Positions 15,796 to 24,616 of a DNA stretch of 32,150 nucleotides are shown piece by piece. Every line of letters starts with the position of its first letter. Within the stretch, counting starts at the first letter, position 1. The DNA is from Bacillota bacterium. GTDB lineage: Bacteria; Vulcanimicrobiota; JAJTBE01. The position numbers and the translations under genes were made by a program. The notes under the pieces were generated by a model that had not been told where the DNA came from, did no database searches, and saw nothing but the letters and a program-made list of their open reading frames with translations. The stretch lies in NCBI GenBank assembly GCA_021287065.1, contig JAJTBE010000189.1, forward strand, positions 1 to 32,150. Reading direction: 5' to 3'.

Positions 15796-18171
15796 ATGAA
15801 ACGACTGATCCAGTTTGAAGATGGGAAAATCATAAGGCAGATTCCACTGAAAAAAGAAAAATATACTCTTGGCAGAGAATCCAGCAATGATATCGTTTTT
15901 GAGGTATCTAAGGTTTCCCGCCATCACGCCACCCTTGTAAGGGAAGGCGAGAGTTATTATGTCGTCGATAACAAATCAGCCAACCATGTTTATGTCAATG
16001 GAGAGCAGATAACCAAAAAATTGCTGAAATCAGGCGACACTGTTGGATTATCCCGTATGGTGAGCCTCCTTTATCTCTCTGAAAGCGAAGCTATCGAGAA
16101 GATTGATCAGGTTCTCAACCGGATGTGGGAAGCCATCAACAAAAAAGACTTCATGCGGCTTAAAGAAGTTACAAACCGTATGATTTCTCTGGACAGCCTT
16201 AAAAATATTCTCGGTATCATTCTGGATGAAGTTATCCGCCTTGTCAGTGCCGAAAGAGGTTTCATCGCACTGGTGGACAGTGAAGGCGAAATCAAGTTTG
16301 AAAATGCGGTCAGCTTCAATATGCCTCTTGTGGACGACAGAATGAATGATTCCGGTTTTTCCCATTCTATTGTCAGGCAGGCAGTTCAGTCAAGAAAAAA
16401 TGTTACCATTTTCAGCTCAAATGGTAAGGATGACGGCGATTTCTCCAGCTCTATGCTGCTTCTGGATTTGCGATCCGTTATGTGTTCGCCTATTATTTTT
16501 AACGAAAACTTACTGGGCATCCTTTATGTGGATGCCCGGTATGAACTCACTGATTTCAGTGAAATTGACCAATTCTTCTTTTCTATTCTGGCAGACCATG
16601 CCGCCATAGCTATCGAAAATGCAAAACTCTATGACCGGGTCAAAATGTCTAATGTCAAACTCCGTGAAGAAGTTGAGGAATCGGAGGAACGATACAGACA
16701 ACTGGTTGAACTTTCTCCCGATGCTATCGTTGTTCATTGCAAAGGTAATATTGTTTTTGCAAACAGACGGGCGGTGGAACTTTTTGGTGCTGAAAAGAGT
16801 GAGGATATTATCGGCAAGGATTATCTGCAGCGAATTCATCCCGACTGTCAGGAACTGGTTGCGGAAAGAATCAAAATAGAACTGGAAGAAGGAAGAACCA
16901 TTCCCTTCACTGAGGAAACCATAGTAAAACTGGACGGAACCCCGGTGGATGTGGAAGCGGCAGCTGCACCATTATCCTATCAGGGACTTCCTGCGGTTCA
17001 GGTCGTTATCAGGGATATTACCCTCAGAAGGAAAATTGAGGAAGAAATCCTCAAAATTCAGAAACTGGAGTCCCTTGGAGTTCTTGCCGGCGGAATAGCC
17101 CACGATTTCAATAATGTACTGACAGCGATAATCGGCAATATTTCCCTTGCCAAACTGGGCGTTGATGAAAACGATGGAATTTTCGGGTACCTCAAAGGTG
17201 CGGAAAATGCATCCTTCAGAGCGAAGGGAATGGCTCAGCAGCTCCTTACATTTGCCAAAGGCGGAATGCCGGTTAAAAAGATTACTTATCTCAAAGATCT
17301 CGTTAAAGATTCTGCAAACTTTGCCCTTATGGGATCCAATATCAAATGCAAATATGATCTCGAACACGATCTCTGGCCTGTGGAAGCTGATGAAAGCCAG
17401 ATTACAAGAGTTCTCAACAATCTTGTTCTGAACTCCCAGCAGGCTATGCCCGACGGCGGTTTTGTGGAGATAAGCGCAGCTAATATAAAAGTGGATTCTG
17501 CGGACATGCTGCCTCTTGCTCCCGGAAAATATGTGAAAATCAACATAAAAGACCATGGAATAGGAATACCGGAAAAAATTCTTCCCAAAATTTTTGACCC
17601 ATACTTCACCACCAAACAGAAAGGCAGCGGCATTGGCCTTGCTGTCTGTTATTCAATCATTAAAAAACACAATGGATATATCACTGTGGAATCGGAAGTG
17701 GGAAAAGGCTCCGCATTCCATTTTTATCTGCCTGCAGTACCTGAAAAAGCGCCTTCGCCTGAAATAATCAAAGACTCTCATATCGTTGGTAAAGGCAGGG
17801 TTCTTCTGATGGATGATGAGGAAATCATCAGAACCGTAGCCGCCCGTATGCTCACATTTATCGGTTACGAATTTGATATGGCAAAAGACGGACTTGAGGC
17901 AGTCAATATGTATAAATCTTCAATGGAAAGAGGCAATCCCTATGCCGCAGTAATCCTTGACCTGACCATTCCTGCAGGAGTCGGCGGAAAAGAAACAATG
18001 AACAGATTAATGAAAATCGACCCTGATGTTAAGGGTATTGTTTCCAGTGGGTATTCCAACGATCCGATTATGGCTGAATATAAGGAGTACGGTTTCTGCG
18101 GATTCCTTCCGAAACCATACAAAATCGATGAACTGAGAAGCGTTCTCGGAGAAGTGATCAATCAGAAATAG
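15796..18171 (+). CDS. FHA-GAF-PAS hybrid histidine kinase with receiver domain, 791 aa
   Basis: Domains in order: FHA (about 1-100; GR at 26-27, SRHH at 41-44, NG at 68-69), GAF (about 140-295), PAS (about 310-425), HisKA with H436 in GGIAHDFNNVL, HATPase with DHGIGIP and GSGIGLAV, and a receiver (about 670-790) with phosphoacceptor D722 (VILDLTIPAG) and the KP lysine (LPKPYK). The ATG at 15796 has AAGGGGA upstream; the open frame extends 156 nt further up, but only by overlapping the kinase gene, and adds no domain. It lies 22 nt after the Ser/Thr kinase stop and 2 nt before the acetyltransferase start. FHA domains bind phosphothreonine, so it probably docks on its phosphorylated neighbour. 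The receiver may pass the phosphate to an unlinked phosphotransfer protein. Confidence 0.93.
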   Translation: MKRLIQFEDGKIIRQIPLKKEKYTLGRESSNDIVFEVSKVSRHHATLVREGESYYVVDNKSANHVYVNGEQITKKLLKSGDTVGLSRMVSLLYLSESEAIEKIDQVLNRMWEAINKKDFMRLKEVTNRMISLDSLKNILGIILDEVIRLVSAERGFIALVDSEGEIKFENAVSFNMPLVDDRMNDSGFSHSIVRQAVQSRKNVTIFSSNGKDDGDFSSSMLLLDLRSVMCSPIIFNENLLGILYVDARYELTDFSEIDQFFFSILADHAAIAIENAKLYDRVKMSNVKLREEVEESEERYRQLVELSPDAIVVHCKGNIVFANRRAVELFGAEKSEDIIGKDYLQRIHPDCQELVAERIKIELEEGRTIPFTEETIVKLDGTPVDVEAAAAPLSYQGLPAVQVVIRDITLRRKIEEEILKIQKLESLGVLAGGIAHDFNNVLTAIIGNISLAKLGVDENDGIFGYLKGAENASFRAKGMAQQLLTFAKGGMPVKKITYLKDLVKDSANFALMGSNIKCKYDLEHDLWPVEADESQITRVLNNLVLNSQQAMPDGGFVEISAANIKVDSADMLPLAPGKYVKINIKDHGIGIPEKILPKIFDPYFTTKQKGSGIGLAVCYSIIKKHNGYITVESEVGKGSAFHFYLPAVPEKAPSPEIIKDSHIVGKGRVLLMDDEEIIRTVAARMLTFIGYEFDMAKDGLEAVNMYKSSMERGNPYAAVILDLTIPAGVGGKETMNRLMKIDPDVKGIVSSGYSNDPIMAEYKEYGFCGFLPKPYKIDELRSVLGEVINQK

Positions 18172-18173
18172 CT

Positions 18174-18677
18174 ATGAAAACCCTCATCACCACAAAAAGG
18201 CTTCTCCTTAGAGAACTTGTGCCCGAAGATAAAACAGCTCTTGCAGCTGTTCTTTCTGATCCTGAATCTATGAAATTCTACCCTGAACCATTTTCCGATG
18301 AAAAAGTGGCAGAATGGATCAATAAAAATATCGCAAGATATGCAGAATTCGGTTTTGGACTCTGGGGAGTGGTTCTGAAAGAAAATAACCTTCTTATTGG
18401 CGACTGTGGTATAACATATCAGCAGATTGACGGTGAAACGCTCCCTGAAATCGGATACCATATCCGGCCCGATTATTGCGGTCTGGGATACGCAACCGAA
18501 GCCGCCCGGGCTTGTAAGGAATATGCCTTCTACACCCTCAGCTTTCCTGAAATCTATTCGTATATGTATTCAGGAAATACATCTTCAAGACGGGTTGCAG
18601 AAAAAAACGGCATGACCCTTGTTAAAACCTATCTGAAGGATAACTCGGAAGTTGTTGTTTATCAGGTAAAAAGATAA
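18174..18677 (+). CDS. GNAT-family N-acetyltransferase (RimJ/RimL-like), 167 aa
   Basis: Typical features are TKRLLLRELVPEDKTAL near the start, EIGYHIRPDYCGLGYATEAA (about 91-110), which contains the acetyl-CoA pyrophosphate loop, and SGNTSSRRVAEKNGM, which precedes the last strand. The length is normal for the family. The acceptor could be a protein N-terminus, an amino acid or a small molecule. Its start is 2 nt after the hybrid kinase stop, so it is translationally coupled. No link to the signalling function is evident. Confidence 0.88.
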   Translation: MKTLITTKRLLLRELVPEDKTALAAVLSDPESMKFYPEPFSDEKVAEWINKNIARYAEFGFGLWGVVLKENNLLIGDCGITYQQIDGETLPEIGYHIRPDYCGLGYATEAARACKEYAFYTLSFPEIYSYMYSGNTSSRRVAEKNGMTLVKTYLKDNSEVVVYQVKR

Positions 18678-18689
18678 CCGTCGTAAAGA

Positions 18690-18985
18690 TTTTATACCTG
18701 AATTTCCCCCCCCGTTCTCTAACCCCACGGTTCCTGGTCGGTCCCCCAATTCAAAAGTTTTGGGATGGCGGGTGCCTGCCCGCAGGGTGGGCGCGAGGAA
18801 ACTTTTTTCAAAAAGTTTCCTCCGGGAGCTGGGCAAACCGTTGTTTAGGTTGTTTGTCGTTTTGGTTTGTTTTGGGGCGAACCTGCGGGTTCGCGTCGGG
18901 GTTGCAAACTCCTCCTACGATCGCTGGCGAATACTTGCCGTTATTGGGTTTACCAGCCCGTCAGTCCCAATGCCGCCGAATTAGC
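18690..18985. repeat. composite intergenic repeat (copy A) with three hairpins
   Basis: This fills the 321-bp gap between the convergent acetyltransferase and flippase-like genes. 18734-18768 is identical over 35 bp to 31931-31965. 18795-18840 matches 31973-32018 with few changes and forms the stem GAGGAAACTTTTT/AAAAAGTTTCCTC. Between these blocks this copy has about 20 extra bases forming GCGGG-TGCCTG-CCCGC (18767-18782). A further perfect stem, GCGAACC/GGTTCGC, lies at 18877-18894. Open frames across it, such as one encoding PSSRRKLFEKSF, are translations of the repeat. It may also serve as a two-way terminator. Confidence 0.75.
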
Positions 18986-18998
18986 AGAAGAAAACACT

Positions 18999-19982
18999 TC
19001 ATTTCCCGCTTTCCCCTGCCAGAGCAGCCTCTTCTTCCTCTTCAATCACATCTTTTTCCGGTATGCTGTGGTCTTTTCTCAGCATAAAGATAGCTCCGCC
19101 GATGAGTCCAACTCCCATTTTCAGCACATGGGACATAATTGAAACTGAAAATGCGGTTTCCGGCGCAATTCCGAGGATTCCGAAAAGCTGGACAAATAAA
19201 AGCTCCTGAACGCCAATGCCGTTGATTGATACGGGAACCTGTGAAAAAACAGAGATAATAGGCATAAACAGAACAAATGACCAGAGGCTTACATTATACC
19301 CAAGGCCCAAAGTCAGAAACCAATGGATAAATATGAGTAAAACCGGCGGAATAACAGACAGGAACATAGCCCAGACAACAGTCATCGGAGCTTTTGTGTA
19401 TTCATGATACGCCTGTCTGAAAGTTATAAGCCATCTGTGCACAGGTTGAAATCTGTCGAGAAACGGTATGTTCGATACATAACCCACTGCAACAAAAAGT
19501 ATAAGCAGAACCGCAAAGAGGGCTGCACATATTATCAGAACCGTTTTCAACCCCGGAGCTTCCCCGTAAGCCCAGCCCATCGCTATCAGCGCCATTGAAA
19601 CCTGACAGATAACCCCGGTCCATCTTTCGATAAATACCGATGCAACCACTTCGTGAGGTTTTCCCGATTCTTTTGAAAGATCGTATATGCGTTTTACTTC
19701 TCCCACTCCCGTGAGAAAATTATTGAAAAAGTAACCTACGAGATAATGGCCTGCAATTTTTTTAAACCCCGGATCAATCTTCTGCACTTTCAGAAGAGAC
19801 TGCCATTTAATGGAGTTAACAACCATAGCTATAAGCATAAGTACATAAGCAAGCAGCATATACCAGGGGTTCATCTGCTTCCACGAATGTACAACTGCTG
19901 TCAGATCCATCTTTCTGGCGACAAAATAGATCAAGGTTATGCTTACGATTACCTTGAGGATTATTCCCAGCTTTTTGGGCAA
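18999..19982 (-). CDS. LPG-synthase transmembrane-domain (flippase-like) protein, 327 aa
   Basis: This is a polytopic inner-membrane protein with about eight hydrophobic segments. Family marks are NNFLTGVGEVKRIYDL, then VFIERWTGV, and PVSINGIGVQE. These occur in the membrane half of MprF and in AglD/UPF0104 proteins, which handle lipid-linked substrates. It lacks the soluble aminoacyl-transfer domain of MprF. The C-terminus is an acidic cytosolic tail (EEEEEAALAGESGK). I chose TTG at 19982, with AAGGGAG 8 nt upstream. The open frame continues to a TTG at 20063, but that part overlaps the wecB terminator. It follows wecB, so a role in surface glycan or lipid transport is likely. The exact substrate is unknown. 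Confidence 0.82.
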   Translation of the reverse strand: MPKKLGIILKVIVSITLIYFVARKMDLTAVVHSWKQMNPWYMLLAYVLMLIAMVVNSIKWQSLLKVQKIDPGFKKIAGHYLVGYFFNNFLTGVGEVKRIYDLSKESGKPHEVVASVFIERWTGVICQVSMALIAMGWAYGEAPGLKTVLIICAALFAVLLILFVAVGYVSNIPFLDRFQPVHRWLITFRQAYHEYTKAPMTVVWAMFLSVIPPVLLIFIHWFLTLGLGYNVSLWSFVLFMPIISVFSQVPVSINGIGVQELLFVQLFGILGIAPETAFSVSIMSHVLKMGVGLIGGAIFMLRKDHSIPEKDVIEEEEEAALAGESGK

Positions 19983-20035
19983 TGTATATTCTCCCTTGTT
20001 ACCTGCTCGTGGTGAGAGCAAAAGGTTTGTTTGTT

Positions 20036-20073
20036 TAAAAGCCTGCCTGTTGGATTTATCCAAAAGGCAGGCT
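20036..20073 (-). terminator. intrinsic terminator of wecB
   Basis: A perfect 10-bp stem, AAGCCTGCCT/AGGCAGGCTT, has an inner TTGGA/TCCAA pairing. On the minus strand a short TTTT follows. It lies between wecB and the flippase-like gene, so read-through may be partial. Confidence 0.65.
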
Positions 20074-20081
20074 TGTTGTAT

Positions 20082-21242
20082 TTATTTATTCCAGATAAAT
20101 TCATCGGGTCTTTCATTCTGAAGACCTAACCAGTATCTTACCGCTTCAACGGTTCTGCGGGCTGCCTGTCCATCTCCGTAAGGATTGGCGGCTTTCGCCA
20201 TTTTTTCGTATGCTTCCCTGTCGTTGAGAAGTTCAGCTGCTTCCCTGTAAATATCAGCAGATTCAACTCCTACCAGTTTGGCAGTTCCTGCATCCACGCC
20301 TTCGGGTCTTTCTGTGGTTTTTCTCATTACGAGAACCGGTTTTGCAAGGGAAGGACCTTCTTCCTGAATTCCGCCGGAATCGGTGAGAATCAGGTAAGAA
20401 TGTTTCATAAGCCAAACCAGAACCTGATAATCAACGGGTTCAAGAAGAGTGATTCTCTCTTTGCCCTGAAGCATTCCGAATACAGTTTCCCGGACTTTCG
20501 GGTTTTTGTGAACGCTGAAAACCAGCTGAGTATCAGGGAAATCACTGACCAGATCAAGCATTGCCTGACAGATGTTTTCCATGGGCTTTCCGAGGTTTTC
20601 CCTGCGGTGGGCTTCAGCAAGAAGAATTCTCTTGCCGGGCATAAGGCAGTTTTTCACTTCTTCGGGTATGGGTATATCTTCTCTGCCGGCTATATAAAGC
20701 AGAGCATCGATTACCGTATTGCCTGTGAGGAAAATGGTGTCTTTTACCACTCCGTTTTTCAGGAGGTTTCCTGTTGAAACGGGAGTGGGGGCGAAGTTAA
20801 GATCTCCCAGAGTGGTGATAAGTCTGCGGTTCATCTCTTCCGGGTAGGGATCATATTTGTTGTCTGTGCGGAGTCCCGCTTCCACATGTCCCACAGCGAT
20901 TTTCTGGTAAAAAGCTGCAAGAGCTGCAACAAAGGAGGTGGTGGTATCACCCTGAGTGAGAACCAGATCCGGTTTTTCCTCAATAAAGATTTTTTCCAGA
21001 CCTTCGAGAGCCTTTGTTGTTATGCGGGTAAGGGTCTGATTGGGTTCCATAATATCCAGATCGTTATCCGGAGTAATATCAAAAAGTTTCAGAAACTGGT
21101 CAAGCATTTCTCTGTGCTGGGCAGTTACAATAACTTTGGTATCCATGTCCTGATGTTTCTGCAGTTCCTTTATGATGGGCGCCATCTTTACTGCTTCAGG
21201 TCGTGTGCCGAATACCAGAGCGACTTTTTTCTTCATATTCAT
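20082..21242 (-). CDS. wecB: UDP-N-acetylglucosamine 2-epimerase (non-hydrolysing), 386 aa
   Basis: The enzyme interconverts UDP-GlcNAc and UDP-ManNAc, feeding ManNAc-containing surface polysaccharides. Full family length and motifs are present: GTRPEAVKMAP (12-22), QGDTTTSF with D99, GHVEAGLRT with E121, YPEEMNRR with E135, AHRREN with H212, and DSGGIQEE, which binds UDP. D99, E121, E135 and H212 correspond to the catalytic D95, E117, E131 and H213 of E. coli WecB. The ATG has GAGGA 5 nt upstream. No wecC or glycosyltransferase genes are adjacent. The hydrolysing, sialic-acid type of epimerase is excluded because there is no kinase part and the non-hydrolysing motifs fit. Confidence 0.95.
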   Translation of the reverse strand: MNMKKKVALVFGTRPEAVKMAPIIKELQKHQDMDTKVIVTAQHREMLDQFLKLFDITPDNDLDIMEPNQTLTRITTKALEGLEKIFIEEKPDLVLTQGDTTTSFVAALAAFYQKIAVGHVEAGLRTDNKYDPYPEEMNRRLITTLGDLNFAPTPVSTGNLLKNGVVKDTIFLTGNTVIDALLYIAGREDIPIPEEVKNCLMPGKRILLAEAHRRENLGKPMENICQAMLDLVSDFPDTQLVFSVHKNPKVRETVFGMLQGKERITLLEPVDYQVLVWLMKHSYLILTDSGGIQEEGPSLAKPVLVMRKTTERPEGVDAGTAKLVGVESADIYREAAELLNDREAYEKMAKAANPYGDGQAARRTVEAVRYWLGLQNERPDEFIWNK

Positions 21243-21363
21243 TAATTCCTCGATTGTGGTTACATTTCAGATGCAATCATTTCTTATTACTGATTCTTTA
21301 ATTTGTCTATTGCGTAACTTTCCCTCCTTTGCAGGGAAAAGGAATGATTACAGTGTGTAAAAA

Positions 21364-21412
21364 ATAACAAAAAATTGCCCGAAATGCAAAAATCGGACAA
21401 TGTTTTTTTGTT
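21364..21412. terminator. bidirectional terminator
   Basis: ATTGCCCGA (21374-21382) pairs with TCGGACAAT (21393-21401), 8 of 9. The plus strand continues with GTTTTTTTGTTT and the minus strand with TTTTTTGTTATTTTTT. It serves the minus-strand gene that stops at 21416 and would block plus-strand read-through. Confidence 0.7.
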
Positions 21413-21415
21413 TGA

Positions 21416-22153
21416 TTATTTGCTTAGAAATTTGTGTCCGAGATAGTCCACTGCAATACCGGAGAGATCATACACTCCCGATGCGAGAATCAGGCCTATA
21501 CCGAGTGTGGCGCCGACTCCTGTGGCTATCAGAATTGTACCTGTAGCGGAAGTAACCCCTGAAGCCATATCGAGAAGCCCCATTGTGAGGGTTCTGTTTC
21601 CTCCGCCTGCCTTTTTGATTTCGAGGCCCTTTGAAATCTCCACTGTGCCTGCTGCAATACCCAGAGCGCCTCCGAGAAATCCTAATCCGATTGCCATTTT
21701 TGATGCCAGTTTCCCCATAAGCCCTACTGAATTTGCTGTCAGTTTTGTTTCTGCAAGAAAGCCTGACATACATCCGGCGGCGTTTCCCGTGTGTGAAGCG
21801 GCGACTACATCTTCGCCTTTGGACATCATTTTTATGGCATTATAACTTTCGATAGAAGCGACTGCAAAGTTCAGCCCGGGAACAAGTTTGATTAGTCCGG
21901 TCTTAGAGCCTACGCCGGCAGCAGCACTGACAGTGCTGCCCAGGGAAATGGCTGAAGCTGTTCCGAAGCCGGCATTTCCGATATGCTGTGTAGTTTCCTT
22001 ATCCATGCCCACTTCTTTGGGGGTGTTTCCCGAAAGCTCCACTTTGTCCACCGGTATTTGCGAACCGGAAATATCTTTTCCACGCGAAAACAGGCTCCCT
22101 GCTCCGGAAGCCGGTGTGTTGTTTGTGAACGCCGGGTTTATCTTCATACTCAT
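21416..22153 (-). CDS. glycine/alanine-rich protein with several hydrophobic segments, 245 aa, unrecognised
   Basis: I do not recognise a family. The first ~55 residues are polar and probably disordered, with the short motif VDKVELSG at 35-42. From about 60 onward the sequence is rich in G, A, S and I, with GxxxG-like spacing (for example GLGFLGGALGIAAGTVEI and ATGVGATLGIGLILASGVYD). This is typical of glycine-zipper helices that insert into or line up in membranes. There is no classical signal peptide. The ATG has AGGA at proper spacing, and a terminator follows the stop. It may be an exported membrane-active protein or a multi-span membrane protein. Confidence 0.6.
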   Translation of the reverse strand: MSMKINPAFTNNTPASGAGSLFSRGKDISGSQIPVDKVELSGNTPKEVGMDKETTQHIGNAGFGTASAISLGSTVSAAAGVGSKTGLIKLVPGLNFAVASIESYNAIKMMSKGEDVVAASHTGNAAGCMSGFLAETKLTANSVGLMGKLASKMAIGLGFLGGALGIAAGTVEISKGLEIKKAGGGNRTLTMGLLDMASGVTSATGTILIATGVGATLGIGLILASGVYDLSGIAVDYLGHKFLSK

Positions 22154-22193
22154 ATCAAATCCTGATATTAATGAATGTCCTGCTTCTAATAAA

Positions 22194-22223
22194 ACAATAC
22201 ACCTTCATGCAGGTTTTAATCAA
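22194..22223 (-). promoter_or_regulatory. candidate promoter of the glycine-rich protein gene
   Basis: On the minus strand TTGATT (22223-22218) and TATTGT (22199-22194) are separated by 18 nt, about 40 bp before the ATG. Both boxes match only 4 of 6 consensus bases. Confidence 0.3.
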
Positions 22224-22261
22224 CACTTTCATGTTAAAATTGTGTAAACTTCCTGCCAGAA

Positions 22262-22298
22262 ATAAAAAACGGACCGGTCTTTTACTTCCGATCCGTTT
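22262..22298 (-). terminator. intrinsic terminator of the beta-propeller gene
   Basis: AAACGGACCGG (22267-22277) pairs with CCGATCCGTTT (22288-22298) over 11 bp with one T-G wobble. On the minus strand TTTTTATTT follows. It lies just past the stop at 22315. Confidence 0.75.
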
Positions 22299-22314
22299 GA
22301 AAGCACTTTTGATG

Positions 22315-24405
22315 CTATTTTTTGTAAAGTGAGGAAAGTTTCCAGATGCTGACCGATTTTACACGGTTTTTGCCATTGTGGATTGCATCGAAGAAAACTT
22401 CCGGACTGTTGGGATCAGGGTTCCAGAAGAATGCCTGCCACGGAGCGGGCTGAATCATCTCCCTGCCAGATCTGACATTGCCGGTCAGGTAGTTGGGGGC
22501 AAGGTATTTTATCTTTCCATCACTGAGATCACATATTTTGATCAGGGTGTGGATGTTGAACAGGCTGAAAAATGAATCGGGTGAGGTGGCATAATATACC
22601 AGATAACGGGAATCACCTGTAATTGTAAGGTTGGTGGCACGATCCTGACTCTGCTCCACTACCTTGTCGATTCCTGATTCCGGATTGAGATAACCGGTTT
22701 TGCCGTTAATTGAGTAAGCCAGCAGTTTCCCATCATCTGAGAAAACACAGGCTTCGTCATTTGGCACTATTGCAAACGCTTTTGATGCAAATGAAGTCGC
22801 CGAAGGAGCCAGAAGAGCATATTCCGTTCCGGTAAAGGTTACAATGTTTCCTGTAGCCGGATGAATAGCTATCTTTGCAACATTGGCGTTTATGTCCATC
22901 AGTTTTTCCGGTGAGGTTGAACCGGCTTTGATTTTGTAGATTGCTCCGCCTTTTATAGCAAAGCAGAATCTGTTTTCAAGCCAGGCAGCTTTTGGGGCAG
23001 ATTTTTCCCCGGTAATGATTCTCAGTTCGTCCGGGCTTACCCAGCACGCAGAGACTACGCCATCTGTTTCCACCCTGCGGCTTGAGTTGTCTTTTGCATC
23101 TGCAATATATAGAGAAATCTTCTCATCCTGGCTTTTTCCGAAGAAGAAGAACTTTGTTCCTTCGGAATTCCATACCGTATAACCGGGATAAGTAGCTGAT
23201 ATTGCCGGAATAAAAGGCTTCACCGTTGAATCTTTGAAAATCACCGTTTTTGAGTGGTTTTCGAGATTGACGATAAATACTTCGTTGTCGTTTCCGCTGT
23301 CAATTCTTTCGCCTGCCACTGCAAGCATATTTCCCTGTCTGTCAGGGCTTGCGGAGAAGTTTTCACCTTTCTGCACAAAAGCGCCTTCAGGAATACCGGC
23401 CAAACCGTGGGAAGGAGCCGGAGCACCGGATGCCGCCGGAGAAGGAGCGGGTGTTGCAGGAGCTGCCGAAGTTGCCGAAGGCACTGCTGAAGGTGTCTGC
23501 GAAGGAGAAGCTTCAGGTGATGCCGAGGCAACTGCAGAAGGCGACTGAGTCCACACTATGGTGGGTGTGGGAGATGCCGACGGTGTCGGTGTGGGTGTTG
23601 CATTTTTATGATTCTTATTGGGATCATTCTGTTTATTCTGTGCGGCAATGCGGTCCGCTTTGTCTTTGGCGATTGCCTGATCCGGTGTTACATCCTTAAA
23701 AACAACAAAGCTGAGTGATTCGTTTTTCGATTTGAGGAATCTGTTGTCGCCGAATATCCAGACATTTTTTCCATCTTTTTCAAAAATCATACCCGGGGGA
23801 TAAATTCCGCCGAATGTAAGGGCTTTTTCCCTCGGTACGAGTACTGAGTTGGCAAAGAAAATATATCCGTATGCCAGTGTAAAAAGAACAACAAGCGAAA
23901 CAATAGCGATTTTTTCAATCTTCATTCCTTCAAAGAAGTAGGGGAGGATTGCCGCTAAAAGCACACTGGCTGAAAATATACCGATAAATCCGAACAAAAA
24001 GCTGTCCATTTCAGACGAGTAGAATGTAACAAGAGCTAAAGGTGCAAACAATAACACCGCAAGCACTCTGTAAAGGTTGTAATAGCCTGACATAACGAGC
24101 TTTTTGGACATAAAGGCGCACAGGAAGCCGGCAAAAGCGAGACAAAGGATCCCGAATATGCTGTAATTTCCGCCGGTTAGCGAAGACCATGAAGTCCACA
24201 GAAAGAAAGCGATCAGAAAGACAAAAAGGAAGTATAATCCTTTAAAAAGATTTATTCCCACATCCACAGGCTGGTCATTCTGTTTAAACTTTTTCTCTTT
24301 TTTCGACTTCTGAGGCTTATCCTCACCGCCGCCGGTCTGCAGGGCTTTTTCCGACCCGGAAGCCTGAACCTCTTCCTCTGCCCTGTCTTTTTTCATTTTA
24401 GCCAT
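22315..24405 (-). CDS. membrane-anchored protein with TolB/WD-like beta-propeller, 696 aa
   Basis: The first ~45 residues are charged and cytosolic. About five membrane helices follow (for example GLYFLFVFLIAFFLWTSW, FGILCLAFAGFLCAFMS and IAIVSLVVLFTLAYGYIFFA), ending near residue 190. Next is a low-complexity linker of P, T, S and A (about 270-345). The C-terminal ~350 residues have repeated strand patterns such as SPDRQGNMLAVAGE, WNSEGTKFFFFGKSQDEKIS and FSDDGKLLAYSING, like a TolB/WD40 propeller. With an odd number of helices the propeller would face the periplasm. The ATG has AAGGA 10 nt upstream. It follows no obvious operon partner; the glycine-rich gene downstream has its own candidate promoter. 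The function is unknown; sugar, peptide or protein binding is possible. Confidence 0.7.
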   Translation of the reverse strand: MAKMKKDRAEEEVQASGSEKALQTGGGEDKPQKSKKEKKFKQNDQPVDVGINLFKGLYFLFVFLIAFFLWTSWSSLTGGNYSIFGILCLAFAGFLCAFMSKKLVMSGYYNLYRVLAVLLFAPLALVTFYSSEMDSFLFGFIGIFSASVLLAAILPYFFEGMKIEKIAIVSLVVLFTLAYGYIFFANSVLVPREKALTFGGIYPPGMIFEKDGKNVWIFGDNRFLKSKNESLSFVVFKDVTPDQAIAKDKADRIAAQNKQNDPNKNHKNATPTPTPSASPTPTIVWTQSPSAVASASPEASPSQTPSAVPSATSAAPATPAPSPAASGAPAPSHGLAGIPEGAFVQKGENFSASPDRQGNMLAVAGERIDSGNDNEVFIVNLENHSKTVIFKDSTVKPFIPAISATYPGYTVWNSEGTKFFFFGKSQDEKISLYIADAKDNSSRRVETDGVVSACWVSPDELRIITGEKSAPKAAWLENRFCFAIKGGAIYKIKAGSTSPEKLMDINANVAKIAIHPATGNIVTFTGTEYALLAPSATSFASKAFAIVPNDEACVFSDDGKLLAYSINGKTGYLNPESGIDKVVEQSQDRATNLTITGDSRYLVYYATSPDSFFSLFNIHTLIKICDLSDGKIKYLAPNYLTGNVRSGREMIQPAPWQAFFWNPDPNSPEVFFDAIHNGKNRVKSVSIWKLSSLYKK

Positions 24406-24616
24406 TGGTTAACCGTCCTTCCCGTTTTGATACAATTACCATAAATTTCAATGCTAATTCAAATACGAAGATAATTATCCTCCCTGATAAGATTAGTATT
24501 TTGAAGCTTTATTACTTTATATTCAACAAATATTTCAGAAGTAAAATCATGGGGTTTATTTCACTGTGTGGTTGTTAAGCCTTATTAATATGTTTTTTCG
24601 AAGGATTTTATCAGGC

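Noticed and set aside
18585-18836. Open frames (minus strand) here and at 31841-32056 that share PSSRRKLFEKSF
   Set aside because: The shared peptide is the translation of the dispersed hairpin repeat (stem and T-run/A-run core). The frames have no family match or ribosome site and differ outside the repeat.
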